From assembly GCA_050262775.1 (NCBI GenBank), contig JBLNEO010000156.1, positions 1 through 64,000 on the forward strand: a DNA stretch of 64,000 bases. Reading direction: 5' to 3'. Position 1 is the stretch's first letter; every line of letters starts with the position of its first letter. Source of the DNA: DATHTC01 sp050262775 (GTDB taxonomy: Bacteria; Actinomycetota; Thermoleophilia; Gaiellales; Gaiellaceae). A program made the position numbers and the translations under genes. The notes under the pieces were generated by a model. The model searched no databases. It was given only the letters and a program-made list of their open reading frames with translations, and was not told the origin of the DNA. Of this stretch, positions 15,399 to 23,461 are shown in pieces.

Positions 15399-15404
15399 TA
15401 CAGT
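15399..15404 (+). promoter_or_regulatory. -10 box of a leaderless promoter (TACAGT)
   Basis: TACAGT is followed by 6 nt and GTG at 15411. It decides the start of the PAP2-like gene against the in-frame start at 15336. Confidence 0.6.
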
Positions 15405-15410
15405 TCCCCC

Positions 15411-16340
15411 GTGAACTCGGCGAGCGCAGACGCCGCCGCGGCTCGCCTGCGGGTTCGTCATCCGGCCGTGCGGTACGCCGCGCCCGTGGCGTACGTCGCG
15501 GCGCTCGCGGCGACGTGCGTGGTGCGCGGGATCCCGACCTCGAGGGACGCGTTCTTCCTGTGGGTGCTCCTCGGGCTCGCGACGTTCTCGGTGACGACCG
15601 GCCGCGCGTCGCTCCGCGCGCTGCTCGTCGACTGGCTGCCCCTGGCCGCCGTGCTCTTCGTCTACGACGTGCTGCGCGGGTACGCCGACGGGCTGCTCGA
15701 CGCGCACGTGTGGCCGCAGCTGCGGTTCGACGAGTGGGTCTTCGACGGGACCGTGCCGACGGTCTGGCTCCAGGAGCGCCTGTGGGACGGGGCCGCGGCG
15801 ATCGACTGGCTCGACTGGGCGGCGTGGATCGTGTACCTGACGCACTTCTTCGCGACGCTGACGGTCGCCGCGTGCCTCTGGCTCTTCCGCCGTCCGCTCT
15901 ACCGGCCGTACGCGGCGATGGTCTCGGTCCTCGCCCTGCTCGGCTTCGCGACCTATGCGCTCTTCCCCGCGGTGCCGCCGTGGATGGCGAGCGAGGAGGG
16001 CGCGCTTCCCCCGACCGAGCGCATCGTCCGGGACATCTCGGCCGCCGCCCCCGTCGACTTCTTCGGGTCGATCTGGGAGCACGGCGCGCGGTACGCGAAC
16101 GACGTCGCCGCGATGCCGTCGCTGCACGCCGCGTACGCCCTGCTCATCACGCTGTTCCTGTGGACGCGCGTCGGCCCGCGGTGGCGGCCGCTCCTCGCCG
16201 CCTACCCCGTCGCGATGGCGTTCTCGCTCGTCTACACCGGCGAGCACTACGTCAGCGACGTCCTCGCCGGCTGGCTCTACGCGGTCGTCGCCTTCGCCGC
16301 CGTCACGCTCGTGGTGCGACGGCGCGAGCGCTATGCGTGA
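15411..16340 (+). CDS. PAP2 / Aur1-Ipt1-like membrane phosphotransferase, 309 aa
   Basis: The polytopic protein (about six membrane segments) carries the PAP2-superfamily motifs AMPSLHAAY (about residues 226-234) and GEHYVSDVLAGW (about 268-279). Both catalytic His residues (in SLHA and EHY) are present. The long first half with DEWVFDGTVPTVWLQ resembles the Aur1/Ipt1 inositol-phosphotransferase subgroup. In actinobacteria such enzymes transfer phosphoinositol or hydrolyse lipid phosphates at the outer face of the membrane; the acceptor cannot be told. The end overlaps the next membrane gene by 8 bp, pointing to a joint envelope role. Confidence 0.8.
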   Translation: MNSASADAAAARLRVRHPAVRYAAPVAYVAALAATCVVRGIPTSRDAFFLWVLLGLATFSVTTGRASLRALLVDWLPLAAVLFVYDVLRGYADGLLDAHVWPQLRFDEWVFDGTVPTVWLQERLWDGAAAIDWLDWAAWIVYLTHFFATLTVAACLWLFRRPLYRPYAAMVSVLALLGFATYALFPAVPPWMASEEGALPPTERIVRDISAAAPVDFFGSIWEHGARYANDVAAMPSLHAAYALLITLFLWTRVGPRWRPLLAAYPVAMAFSLVYTGEHYVSDVLAGWLYAVVAFAAVTLVVRRRERYA

Positions 16341-18000
16341 CGCGGCGCTCCTGCTGCTCCCGGTCGCCGCACTCGCCCTCGTGTCGCTCGCCGGCGTCGG
16401 AGTGGTCGCGTTGCTGGCACCGGGCTTGCCCCGCGACGCCGCGTCGGCGCTCGCACCGCTCGCCGGAACCGCGCTCCTCGCCGCGGCGAGCACGCTCCTC
16501 CCGCTGGGCGCACCGACGCGGCCGGTGATCGTGGTCGTGCTCTGCGCCGGCGTCGTGCTCGGCGTGCCGTTCGTCCGGACCCTCCGAGGCGGCGGGATCC
16601 CGCTCCTCCTCGCGCTCGGCGCGATCGTCCTCGCCGGCGCCCCCGCCGTGGCGCGCGGGAGCTGGGAGGCGACGAGCCTGTACGGGAGCACGGACGCCTA
16701 CCACTGGGTGTCGCAGGGCCGCGCGTACCTCGACGGGCCGGCGCCGCCGCCGGTCGAGTCCCACCCCGACCGCCTGACGTACGAGCGGTCGCGCGACCAG
16801 CACTGGGCCGTCGCCGTCCCGATGGGCGTCGCCGCGGTCGCGTGGCTCTCCGGGCGCGATCCGGCCGAGGCGTACGGCGCCCTCGGCGCGCTCCTGTTCG
16901 CGCTCCTGCCGCTCGCGACGTACGCCGCCGCGCGGGCGCTCGTCGCCTGGGAGCCGCCCGCGGCCGCCGCCGCCGGCGCGGCGGTCGCCCTCAACGCCTC
17001 GCTCCTCTTCGCGAGCCACTTCTCGTGGCAGCAGCAGCTCGCCGGGACGGCGCTCGCCTTCGGCTCGGCGCTCACGCTGCGCCTCGGTCTCGAGCCGGAG
17101 GCGCCGAGGCGGCTGCTGCTGCTGGCGGCGCTGCTCGCGGCCGCGGCGCTCGCCACGTACCGGCTCGGCTTCGCGCCGTACCTCGGCGGCCTCCTCGTCG
17201 CCGTCACGGCCGCCTACGCCGTCCGCGACCGCGGCGCCGTCCGACGCGCCGCGCTGTTCCTCGCCGCCGCCGTCGTCCTCGCGACGCCGTCGCTCGCCGC
17301 GCTCGCGCGCGGGCTGCCGGAGTTCGTCGACTCGGGCGGCTTCTCGACCGCGTTCAAGGAGCACTTCCCGCGCGGGCAGCCCGGCGAGGCGCTCGGGCTC
17401 GTGCCGCGGGTGTGGGCGATCGAGGAGGGCTGGGCCGGGGCGCTCCGTGCAGCGTGGCTGCTCGTCGCGTCGGCGCTGACGGTCGTCCTCCTCGTCGCCG
17501 GCGCGCGCCTGGCGCGGCGGACGCCCCGCGGGGACTTCCTGCTGGCCGGCGGCGTGCTCGTCCTCGGCGGCTGGCTCGTCCTGCAGCTGCCCCGGTTCGC
17601 GCCGTACCTCTCGTACAAGCTCCTCGCCTACGGCGCGCCCTTCCTCGTGCTCCTCGCGCTCGCGCCGCTCGCGCGCCGTCGCCGCGTCGCCCTCACCACG
17701 GCCGCGGGCGCCCTCCTCGTCGCCTCGGCGGCGTCGGCGACCGTGCTCGCCCGCGACGCCCGGCGCGCGCCGATCGTCGACGCGGAGGGACTCCCGGCGG
17801 ACGCGGTCGTCGAGATCGGGACCGACGACCCCTGGGCGCAGGCGTGGGCCGTCTACTCGCTCCGAGACGTCCGCGTCTCGGTCGAGCGTCCCACGTACCT
17901 CCTGACGGCACAGGGACGCGAGCGCGACGCGGCCGCGTACCGACGGCGGCCGGTCACGCACGTGCTCCGCGAGACGGGCGTGGTGCCGGCGCCCTCCTGA
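16333..18000 (+). CDS. polytopic membrane protein, GT-C glycosyltransferase-like, 555 aa
   Basis: About a dozen hydrophobic segments fill residues 5-470, and a small C-terminal soluble domain (about 480-555) follows. The first large loop (about residues 110-160, STDAYHWVSQGRAYLDG) contains an acidic D-A-Y position like the catalytic loop of GT-C transferases, but no signature is firm. It is translationally coupled (8-bp overlap) to the PAP2-like enzyme, so a lipid-linked substrate is plausible. It shows only general similarity to the three GT-C paralogues further right, lacking their DEL-x-YS motif. A hairpin follows 10 bp after the stop. Confidence 0.6.
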   Translation: MRDAALLLLPVAALALVSLAGVGVVALLAPGLPRDAASALAPLAGTALLAAASTLLPLGAPTRPVIVVVLCAGVVLGVPFVRTLRGGGIPLLLALGAIVLAGAPAVARGSWEATSLYGSTDAYHWVSQGRAYLDGPAPPPVESHPDRLTYERSRDQHWAVAVPMGVAAVAWLSGRDPAEAYGALGALLFALLPLATYAAARALVAWEPPAAAAAGAAVALNASLLFASHFSWQQQLAGTALAFGSALTLRLGLEPEAPRRLLLLAALLAAAALATYRLGFAPYLGGLLVAVTAAYAVRDRGAVRRAALFLAAAVVLATPSLAALARGLPEFVDSGGFSTAFKEHFPRGQPGEALGLVPRVWAIEEGWAGALRAAWLLVASALTVVLLVAGARLARRTPRGDFLLAGGVLVLGGWLVLQLPRFAPYLSYKLLAYGAPFLVLLALAPLARRRRVALTTAAGALLVASAASATVLARDARRAPIVDAEGLPADAVVEIGTDDPWAQAWAVYSLRDVRVSVERPTYLLTAQGRERDAAAYRRRPVTHVLRETGVVPAPS

Positions 18001-18010
18001 CGGGAAGACG

Positions 18011-18042
18011 GCGAGAGGCCGCCCCGACGGACGGCCTCTCGC
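18011..18042. terminator. hairpin between convergent genes
   Basis: GCGAGAGGCCG (18011-18021) pairs exactly with CGGCCTCTCGC (18032-18042) around a 10-nt loop, in the gap between the convergent genes ending at 18000 and 18064. Confidence 0.7.
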
Positions 18043-18063
18043 GGGTTCCGGTTGCGGTGCGGG

Positions 18064-19128
18064 TTACGCCGAGTTGGCGAGGTCGGCGAGGTCGCTCGAC
18101 TCGAGCTTCATCAGCGCGTCGCGCTCGATCTGGCGGACCCGCTCGCGCGTGATCCCGAGGCGCTTGCCGATCTCCTCGAGCGAGGTCGGCGTCCCGTCGC
18201 CGGCGAGGCCGTAGCGGAGCTCGATCACCGCGCGCTCGCGCTCCGGGAGCTCCGAGAGCACCCGGCGCACGGCCTGCGCGCGCATCGACGCGTCCGCGTC
18301 CTCGTCCGGCCCCGGCGCCTGCATCGCGAAGAGCTCGCCGAGCTCGGCCCCGTCGCCGTCGTCCCCGACCTTCTTGTCGAGGCTGGTGACGATCCGCGGC
18401 GCCTCCCGGATCTCCTTCACCTGGTTGAGCGGCAGCTTCGCCTTCTCCGCGACCTCCTCGTCGGTCGGGTAGCGGCCCAGCTCGCCCGTCAGGTCACGCT
18501 CGGCGCGGGAGATCTTCGTCTCGCGCTCGAGGATGTGCACCGGGATGCGGATCTCGCGTGCCTTGTTGCCGATGCCGCGCTGGACGGCCTGGCGGATCCA
18601 CCACGTGGCGTACGTGGAGAACTTGAAGCCCTTGCGCCAGTCGAACTTCTCCGCGGCGCGGATGAGCCCGATGATCCCTTCCTGGATCAGGTCGCCGAGC
18701 GGCAGCCCGTTGCCCTGGTAGCGCTTCGCGATCGACACCACAAGGCGCAGGTTGGAGTTGATCATGCGGTTCTTCGCCTCGAGGTCGCCCTTCTCGATGC
18801 GCTTCGCGAGCTCGACCTCCTCCGCCGCCGTCAGCAGGGGATACCGGCCGGCGTCGTTGAGGAAGAGCTGGAGCGAGTCCGTCGTGAAGGACGCCGGGGC
18901 GGCGGCGGCAACACGGGGCTCGGCGGCAGGTGCCTCGTCGGTGTCGTCCTCGTCGACGACGATCTCGATCCCGCGCTCCTCCAGGTCGTGGAGGATCGCC
19001 TCGACCTCCGTCTCGGTGTAGCCCTCGTGCTCCGCGACCTCGTCGAGCTCGGCGCGCAGGACGACGCCCTGCTCCTCCGCGCGCTCGAGCAGGCGGTCGA
19101 TGGTGAGGGTGGTTGCGGCTGCAGTCAG
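18064..19128 (-). CDS. rpoD: primary RNA polymerase sigma factor (RpoD/SigA type), about 354 aa, start uncertain
   Basis: The C-terminal 233 residues hold sigma-70 regions 2, 3 and 4: NLRLVVSIAKRYQGNGLPLG, GFKFSTYATWWIRQAVQR, and TSLEEIGKRLGITRERVRQI. Region 1.2 (SLQLFLNDAGRYPLLTAAEE) lies upstream in the same frame, so translation must start before the first ATG (18765). Yet from 18766 to the in-frame stop at 19243-19245 there is no ATG, GTG or TTG codon. CTG at 19128, 6 nt after AGGG, is proposed as start; ATC at 19134 is another option. A sequencing error is also possible. The N-terminal 60 residues (TLTIDRLLERAEEQG...) look like the short acidic actinobacterial region 1. It is transcribed away from the OLD-like gene. 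Confidence 0.88.
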   Translation of the reverse strand: MTAAATTLTIDRLLERAEEQGVVLRAELDEVAEHEGYTETEVEAILHDLEERGIEIVVDEDDTDEAPAAEPRVAAAAPASFTTDSLQLFLNDAGRYPLLTAAEEVELAKRIEKGDLEAKNRMINSNLRLVVSIAKRYQGNGLPLGDLIQEGIIGLIRAAEKFDWRKGFKFSTYATWWIRQAVQRGIGNKAREIRIPVHILERETKISRAERDLTGELGRYPTDEEVAEKAKLPLNQVKEIREAPRIVTSLDKKVGDDGDGAELGELFAMQAPGPDEDADASMRAQAVRRVLSELPERERAVIELRYGLAGDGTPTSLEEIGKRLGITRERVRQIERDALMKLESSDLADLANSA

Positions 19129-19418
19129 TTCGATCCCTACTTTCGTGTCCGTGTTCCTGGGCGGCGCCTGCGCTCCTCGGCCGGCTCTCGCGCGCGGCCG
19201 CGCACTGGGCGCACACCCGGGAAAACGACTATCGCTTCGGTGCTATTCCCGATCGTGATCGAGCGCGACGATGTCCCGGCTCACCCACCGGGAGGCGTCG
19301 TGCTCCCCAGAGAGCTTACCCACATTCTCGGCCGATGTGCGTCGTTCCTCCTCGCGGCGGACGAGACGCCGGTCGCTCACCGAGGTTCCCGGGACGTACC
19401 CGGGGGGAGAACGCCGAC

Positions 19419-20621
19419 GTGGCCCCGCTCCTCGACCACGTCGTCATCCACGGCTTCCGCGCCGTGCGGGAGATCGCGTTCGAGCCGGGCGCGCTCTGCG
19501 CGCTCGTCGGCGAGTCGTCGAGCGGCAAGTCGACGGTCCTCACGGCGATCTGGTCGCTGCTCGAGGCCTCGGCGCCGGTGCCGACGGCCGACGACCTGTG
19601 GCGAGGCGGCGACGGCCGCATCCGGATCGAGGCCGAGACGGGCGACCATCGTGTCTTCCTCGACGCCCGCCCGCCGGGCACGCTCAACCTCAACCGCGAC
19701 GGTGCACCGCCCGCGATCTTCCTCCCGGCGAACCTCCGCGGCGGGGTCGTCGTCGGCCCCACGAGCGACGACCGCGCGGCCGTCGCGGCCGCGTTCGTCC
19801 GGCCCGCGGAGGAGGCACTGAACGGCGGCGGTGCGATCGTCGACGGGATCGAGGCGCTGTGTGAAGCCGAGCTCGAGGGCCTGATCGTGATGGTCGAGGA
19901 GCCCGAGCTGTACCTCGGGCCGCACGCGCAGCGGCACCTCTATCGGCTGCTCCGGCGGCTCGCCGGGAACGGCAACCAGGTGCTCTACTCGACGCACTCG
20001 GCGACGTTCCTCAGCGTCGACCGGCTGGAGGAGCTCGCGCTGGTGCGGCACCGTCCCGACCACGGCACGGTGCTGCTCCAGCCGAAGGCGCTGCCCGAGG
20101 CCGAGAGCTTCCGTGCGCTCGCGGAGTTCGACGCCGAGCGGGCCGAGCTGTTCATCTCGCGGGCGGCGATCCTCGTCGAGGGACGCACGGAGAAGCTCGT
20201 GCTCCCGCTCGTGTTCGAGGCGCTCGGCCACGACCCCGACCGCGAGCGGATCGCGATCCTCGAGTGCGGCGGGAAGTCGTCGATGCCGCTGTTCGCCCGG
20301 ATCTGCAACGAGTGCGAGATCCCGTACGTCGTCCTGCACGACCGCGACGCGCCGGCAGGGCGCGAGCCGATCGACTCCGAGCAGCTCGTGAACGCGACGA
20401 TCGCGCAGGTCGCCCGGTCGCGGCCGGTCGTGATGGTGCCCGACTTCGAGGGCGTCTCCGGCGTGCGCGCACGGGCGAAGAAGCCGCAGAAGGCATGGCG
20501 CCGCTATCACCGCGGGGAGGGCGACATTCCGGAGCCGCTGCGCGAGGCGGTCGAGCGCGCCGTCGCAGCGGCCCGCGGCAAGCGCTGGCGCCGCCGGACG
20601 CCGGCCGGCCGGGATGGCTAA
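19419..20621 (+). CDS. OLD-family AAA ATPase with TOPRIM nuclease domain, 400 aa
   Basis: The ABC-type ATPase half has a Walker A motif GESSSGKST (about residues 31-39), a Walker B LIVMVEEPELYLGPHAQ (about 155) and a D-loop/His region STHSATFL. The TOPRIM half begins with the invariant Glu in AILVEGRTEK (about 250) and contains the acidic motif LHDRDAP (about 306). This layout is that of overcoming-lysogenization-defect (OLD) nucleases, which act in DNA repair or anti-phage defence. At 400 aa it is compact for the family. GGGGGAGA lies about 9 nt before the GTG. No UvrD-like helicase is adjacent, so it is not a Gabija pair. The 290 bp between it and the sigma gene show no clear features. Confidence 0.82.
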   Translation: MAPLLDHVVIHGFRAVREIAFEPGALCALVGESSSGKSTVLTAIWSLLEASAPVPTADDLWRGGDGRIRIEAETGDHRVFLDARPPGTLNLNRDGAPPAIFLPANLRGGVVVGPTSDDRAAVAAAFVRPAEEALNGGGAIVDGIEALCEAELEGLIVMVEEPELYLGPHAQRHLYRLLRRLAGNGNQVLYSTHSATFLSVDRLEELALVRHRPDHGTVLLQPKALPEAESFRALAEFDAERAELFISRAAILVEGRTEKLVLPLVFEALGHDPDRERIAILECGGKSSMPLFARICNECEIPYVVLHDRDAPAGREPIDSEQLVNATIAQVARSRPVVMVPDFEGVSGVRARAKKPQKAWRRYHRGEGDIPEPLREAVERAVAAARGKRWRRRTPAGRDG

Positions 20622-20651
20622 CCGCGCCGGGGCCTCGACGTCCCAGCCGGT

Positions 20652-21416
20652 GTGCGCCGCGTCGCGCTCGTCCCGCTGCTCCTCCTCGCCGGCTGCGGCG
20701 GCTCGGCCGCCGAGCCGGCTCCGGCTCCCTCGCCGCCGCCGGTCGTGCACGCCGGAACGGGAGCGGAAGAGGTGTGGACGTTCGCCCCGTCCGGCCCCCC
20801 TCGTGCCGTCGTCGTCTTCCTCCACGGCCTCGGCGGCCCCCGCGAGGCGACGCCGGCCAACCACCGCGCGTGGATCGACCACCTCGTCGCCGGCGGCGCG
20901 GCCGTGATCTACCCGAAGTACGAGGCGGAACCGGGCGACCTGCGCCCGATGCGGCACCTGCTCGCCGCCGTCGACGCTGCCGGGCGAAGGCTCGGCTCCC
21001 CGGACGTGCCCTGGGTCGCGATCGGCTTCTCGCGCGGCGGGCGGCTCGCGGTCGAGTACGCGGCGTCGGCGGGGACGGCGGGGCTCGTCCAGCCGGCGGC
21101 GGTGCTGTCCGTCTTCCCCGGCGCCCTCTCGCCGATCGAGGAGAACGTCGGTCTCGACTTCATCGACCCCGATACGCAGATCCGCATCCTCGTCGGGGAC
21201 GCCGACGACGTCGTCGCGGGCGAGGGCGCGAAGGGGCTGCTCATGCGCTTGCGGGACGTGGGGTTCCCGGCGGCGAACATCGGCGTCCGCGTCGTCCGCT
21301 CCGACGGCGGGTTCACCGCGTCGCACCTGGCGCCGCTCGAGGACACGCCCGGCGCCCGGGCGGCGTTCTGGGCGCCGGCCGACGCTCTCATCGCCGACGT
21401 CCTCGCAGCGGGCTGA
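20652..21416 (+). CDS. lipoprotein alpha/beta-hydrolase, 254 aa
   Basis: The signal sequence ends in the lipobox LLAGC (Cys at about residue 15), followed by a Pro/Ala linker, so the enzyme is anchored outside the membrane. The hydrolase core shows the oxyanion block VVFLHGLGG (about residues 54-62), the nucleophile elbow GFSRGG (Ser at about 120) and a late acid/His pair in GDADDV and ASHLAPL. It probably cleaves an ester of unknown identity, as a secreted esterase or lipase. The 3' end overlaps the convergent MBL-like gene by 29 bp. Confidence 0.75.
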   Translation: MRRVALVPLLLLAGCGGSAAEPAPAPSPPPVVHAGTGAEEVWTFAPSGPPRAVVVFLHGLGGPREATPANHRAWIDHLVAGGAAVIYPKYEAEPGDLRPMRHLLAAVDAAGRRLGSPDVPWVAIGFSRGGRLAVEYAASAGTAGLVQPAAVLSVFPGALSPIEENVGLDFIDPDTQIRILVGDADDVVAGEGAKGLLMRLRDVGFPAANIGVRVVRSDGGFTASHLAPLEDTPGARAAFWAPADALIADVLAAG

Positions 21417-22011
21417 GCGCCGCGCCGGCCCACGCGCGCGGCAGCCTCCGACGTGCGGCGCGGATCGAGTCCCGCATGGCGGCGGCCGTCTCGGGCCCGT
21501 GGACGCCTCGGCCGTGGCCGACGAGGACGTGTTCGGGGGCGAGGCGCAGGAGGGGCCACGGCGGCCGCAGGCGCAGCAGCGGATGGACGCCGAGCGGCTC
21601 GTCGCCGCCGCGGAAGTAGGGGATCGAGCCGAGCGCGTCGGCGATCGCGAGCACGCGCTCCCCCGGCCACCACAGCGCGGCCTCCCGCCACCACCGCGAG
21701 CGTACGAGGGGCACGAGCTCGAACGGCCCGACGGGTGCGAACGGCACCACGTGGTGGGGCACGCCGAGGCGCGCGGCCCATGCCGCGCCGTCGCGCGCGT
21801 GCCGGTCGAGGAGCTGGATCACGCCGCGCGGCTCGCCGAGCGCGCGCACCCGCTCCTCGACGCCGGGCGCGTCGAGTGGGTCCACGAGCCAGACGCCGCC
21901 GTCGGCGAGGAGCGCGTGCGACGTGCGCACGAAGCGGTCGCCCTTCCGGAACCAGCCGAACCCCCACGGCTCCTCGTCGCAGAAGCGCGTCGTCGCACCG
22001 TCGTCCCGCAC
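21388..22011 (-). CDS. metallo-beta-lactamase-fold-like protein with degenerate metal motif, 207 aa
   Basis: The order of segments (ALLADGGVWLVDPLDAPG; GVIQLLDRHARD; HHVVPFAP; VLAIADALG; HVLVGHGRGVHG) follows the metallo-beta-lactamase fold. The canonical HxHxDH is reduced to DRHARD, so metal binding may be altered or lost. No signal peptide. The GTG start is 7 nt behind a TACGCT box, in a 30-bp divergent gap with pdxH. Function unknown; the fold call is moderate and the catalytic status doubtful. Confidence 0.6.
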   Translation of the reverse strand: MRDDGATTRFCDEEPWGFGWFRKGDRFVRTSHALLADGGVWLVDPLDAPGVEERVRALGEPRGVIQLLDRHARDGAAWAARLGVPHHVVPFAPVGPFELVPLVRSRWWREAALWWPGERVLAIADALGSIPYFRGGDEPLGVHPLLRLRPPWPLLRLAPEHVLVGHGRGVHGPETAAAMRDSIRAARRRLPRAWAGAALSPLRGRRR

Positions 22012-22018
22012 GGGCGCG

Positions 22019-22035
22019 AGCGTACCCGCGACAAT
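22019..22035. promoter_or_regulatory. overlapping divergent leaderless promoters in a 30-bp gap
   Basis: Minus strand: TACGCT (22024-22019), 7 nt, GTG at 22011. Plus strand: GACAAT (22030-22035), 6 nt, GTG at 22042. Both -35 regions would have to lie inside the opposite gene. Confidence 0.5.
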
Positions 22036-22041
22036 CGCGCC

Positions 22042-22659
22042 GTGGATGCACGCCGCGACCGGCCACTGCGCCGCGCAGACCTGCTCGACGACCCGCTCGC
22101 GCTGTTCGCGGCGTGGCTCGAGGCGGCACGGGCGGCGGGTGCGCCGATGCCCGAGGCGGTGGCGCTCGCGACCGCGGCGCCCGACGGCGCACCGTCGGCC
22201 CGGATGGTGCTGCTGAAGGGCGTCGGCGAGCGCGGGTTCGTGGTCGGCACGAACCTCGAGAGCCGCAAGGCGCGCGAGCTCGCCGCCAACCCGCGCGTCG
22301 CGCTCCTCTTCCACTGGTACGAGCTGGGGCGGCAGGTCCGCGTCGAGGGGCGCGCGGAGCGCACCTCGCACGAGGAGTCGGCTGCGCTCCACCGGGACCG
22401 CCCCCGCGCCAGCCGCCTCGCCGCGTGGTCGTCGCGGCAGAGCGAGCCGATCGGCGGCCGCGACGAGCTGGATGCGCAGTACGCCGCCCGCGAGCGGGAG
22501 TTCGACGGGGCCGACGTCCCGCTGCCGCCGTTCTGGGGCGGCATCCGCGTCGTCCCCGACGCATACGAGTTCTGGCAGCACCGCGAGAACCGGCTGCACG
22601 ACCGGTTCCGGTACCGCCGCGACGGCGACGGCTGGCGGATCGACCGCCTCGCCCCCTAG
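22042..22659 (+). CDS. pdxH: pyridoxamine 5'-phosphate oxidase, 205 aa
   Basis: The FMN-binding motif SARMVLLKGV (about residues 53-62) and the C-terminal signature PPFWGG ... YEFWQHRENRLHDRFRYRR are diagnostic of PNPOx. The length is typical. It oxidises pyridoxine or pyridoxamine 5'-phosphate to pyridoxal 5'-phosphate with FMN and O2, the last step of salvage. The GTG start lies 6 nt after a GACAAT box and gives the normal N terminus (R-x-DLLDDPLALFAAW). It faces the MBL-like gene and converges with the response regulator at 22680. Confidence 0.92.
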   Translation: MDARRDRPLRRADLLDDPLALFAAWLEAARAAGAPMPEAVALATAAPDGAPSARMVLLKGVGERGFVVGTNLESRKARELAANPRVALLFHWYELGRQVRVEGRAERTSHEESAALHRDRPRASRLAAWSSRQSEPIGGRDELDAQYAAREREFDGADVPLPPFWGGIRVVPDAYEFWQHRENRLHDRFRYRRDGDGWRIDRLAP

Positions 22660-22679
22660 AGGACGCCGGAGGGCGCTGC

Positions 22680-23306
22680 CTAGGCGATCAGGCTTTGCCG
22701 CAGTGCGGTCGCGACCGCCTGCGTCCGCGTGTCCGCGTCGAGCTTGTCCATCGCCTTGCGGACGTGTGTCCGGACGGTCTCGGGCGAGATGAAGAGGCGC
22801 TTCCCGATCTCCTCGTTGGAGTGGCCGTCCGCCAGGAGACGGAGCACCTCGCGCTCCCGCTGGGTGAGCGTGGGCAGGCGCGCCGCGGCGTGCGACTGCG
22901 CGAGGTAGCCCGCGAGCACCGGGTCGACGTACGTGCCACCTCCCGCCACGAGCGAGACGGCCCGTGCGAGGTCGACGAGCGGCGCCTCCTTGAGGACGAA
23001 GCCCCGGACGCCGGCGTCGAGCGCCTCCATGAGGAGCGCACGGTCGCCGTAGGCCGTGTAGAGCACGACTGCCGTCTCCGGCGCGACGCCGCCGATGCGG
23101 CGGGCGAGCTCGATCCCGGAGACCCGCGGCATGCGCACGTCCACGAGCGCGACCGTCGGCCGGTGCTGCTCGATCGTGGCGAGCGCCTCCTCGCCGTCGC
23201 GCGCGCGGCCGACGACGGTGACGCCGCTCTCCTCGAGCATGTCGACGACGGCTTCGACCATCGCCGGATGGTCGTCCGCGACGATGCAGGTGATGGTGTC
23301 GCCCAC
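22680..23306 (-). CDS. LuxR/NarL-type response regulator, 208 aa
   Basis: A receiver domain (residues 1-120) has the acidic pair in IVADDHP, the phospho-acceptor Asp in ALVDVRMP and the Lys in FVLKEAP. A LuxR-type HTH (about 145-208) reads LTQREREVLRLLADGHSNEEIGKRL. It is a DNA-binding activator or repressor. The GTG at 23306 is preceded by AGGAG; the longer N-terminal reading is disregarded. It is divergent from the histidine kinase at 23462 and is a close paralogue (same length, same HTH wording) of the regulator at 25370, so they may share targets or kinases. Confidence 0.87.
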   Translation of the reverse strand: MGDTITCIVADDHPAMVEAVVDMLEESGVTVVGRARDGEEALATIEQHRPTVALVDVRMPRVSGIELARRIGGVAPETAVVLYTAYGDRALLMEALDAGVRGFVLKEAPLVDLARAVSLVAGGGTYVDPVLAGYLAQSHAAARLPTLTQREREVLRLLADGHSNEEIGKRLFISPETVRTHVRKAMDKLDADTRTQAVATALRQSLIA

Positions 23307-23461
23307 GTGGCTCCTGTTCGCAGTTCGCCGGGCCCATCCTCTCTCCCGCCCTCGCGCCGCGGTCGCCATCCCCGGAACGGGTGAGCGCGCGGCGGCGGAT
23401 CCGGGGATGGTGCGACGCGGCCGCGCGGCCGATGCTCGGGACGATGGTGGAGACTGCGGCC

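Noticed and set aside
18052..19821. 589-codon plus-strand frame across the sigma factor gene
   Set aside because: Mirror of the rpoD reading; no recognisable motif, and it collides with the OLD-like gene start.
19419..20621. Gabija (GajAB) defence system
   Set aside because: Only an OLD-type protein is present; no UvrD-like GajB gene lies next to it.
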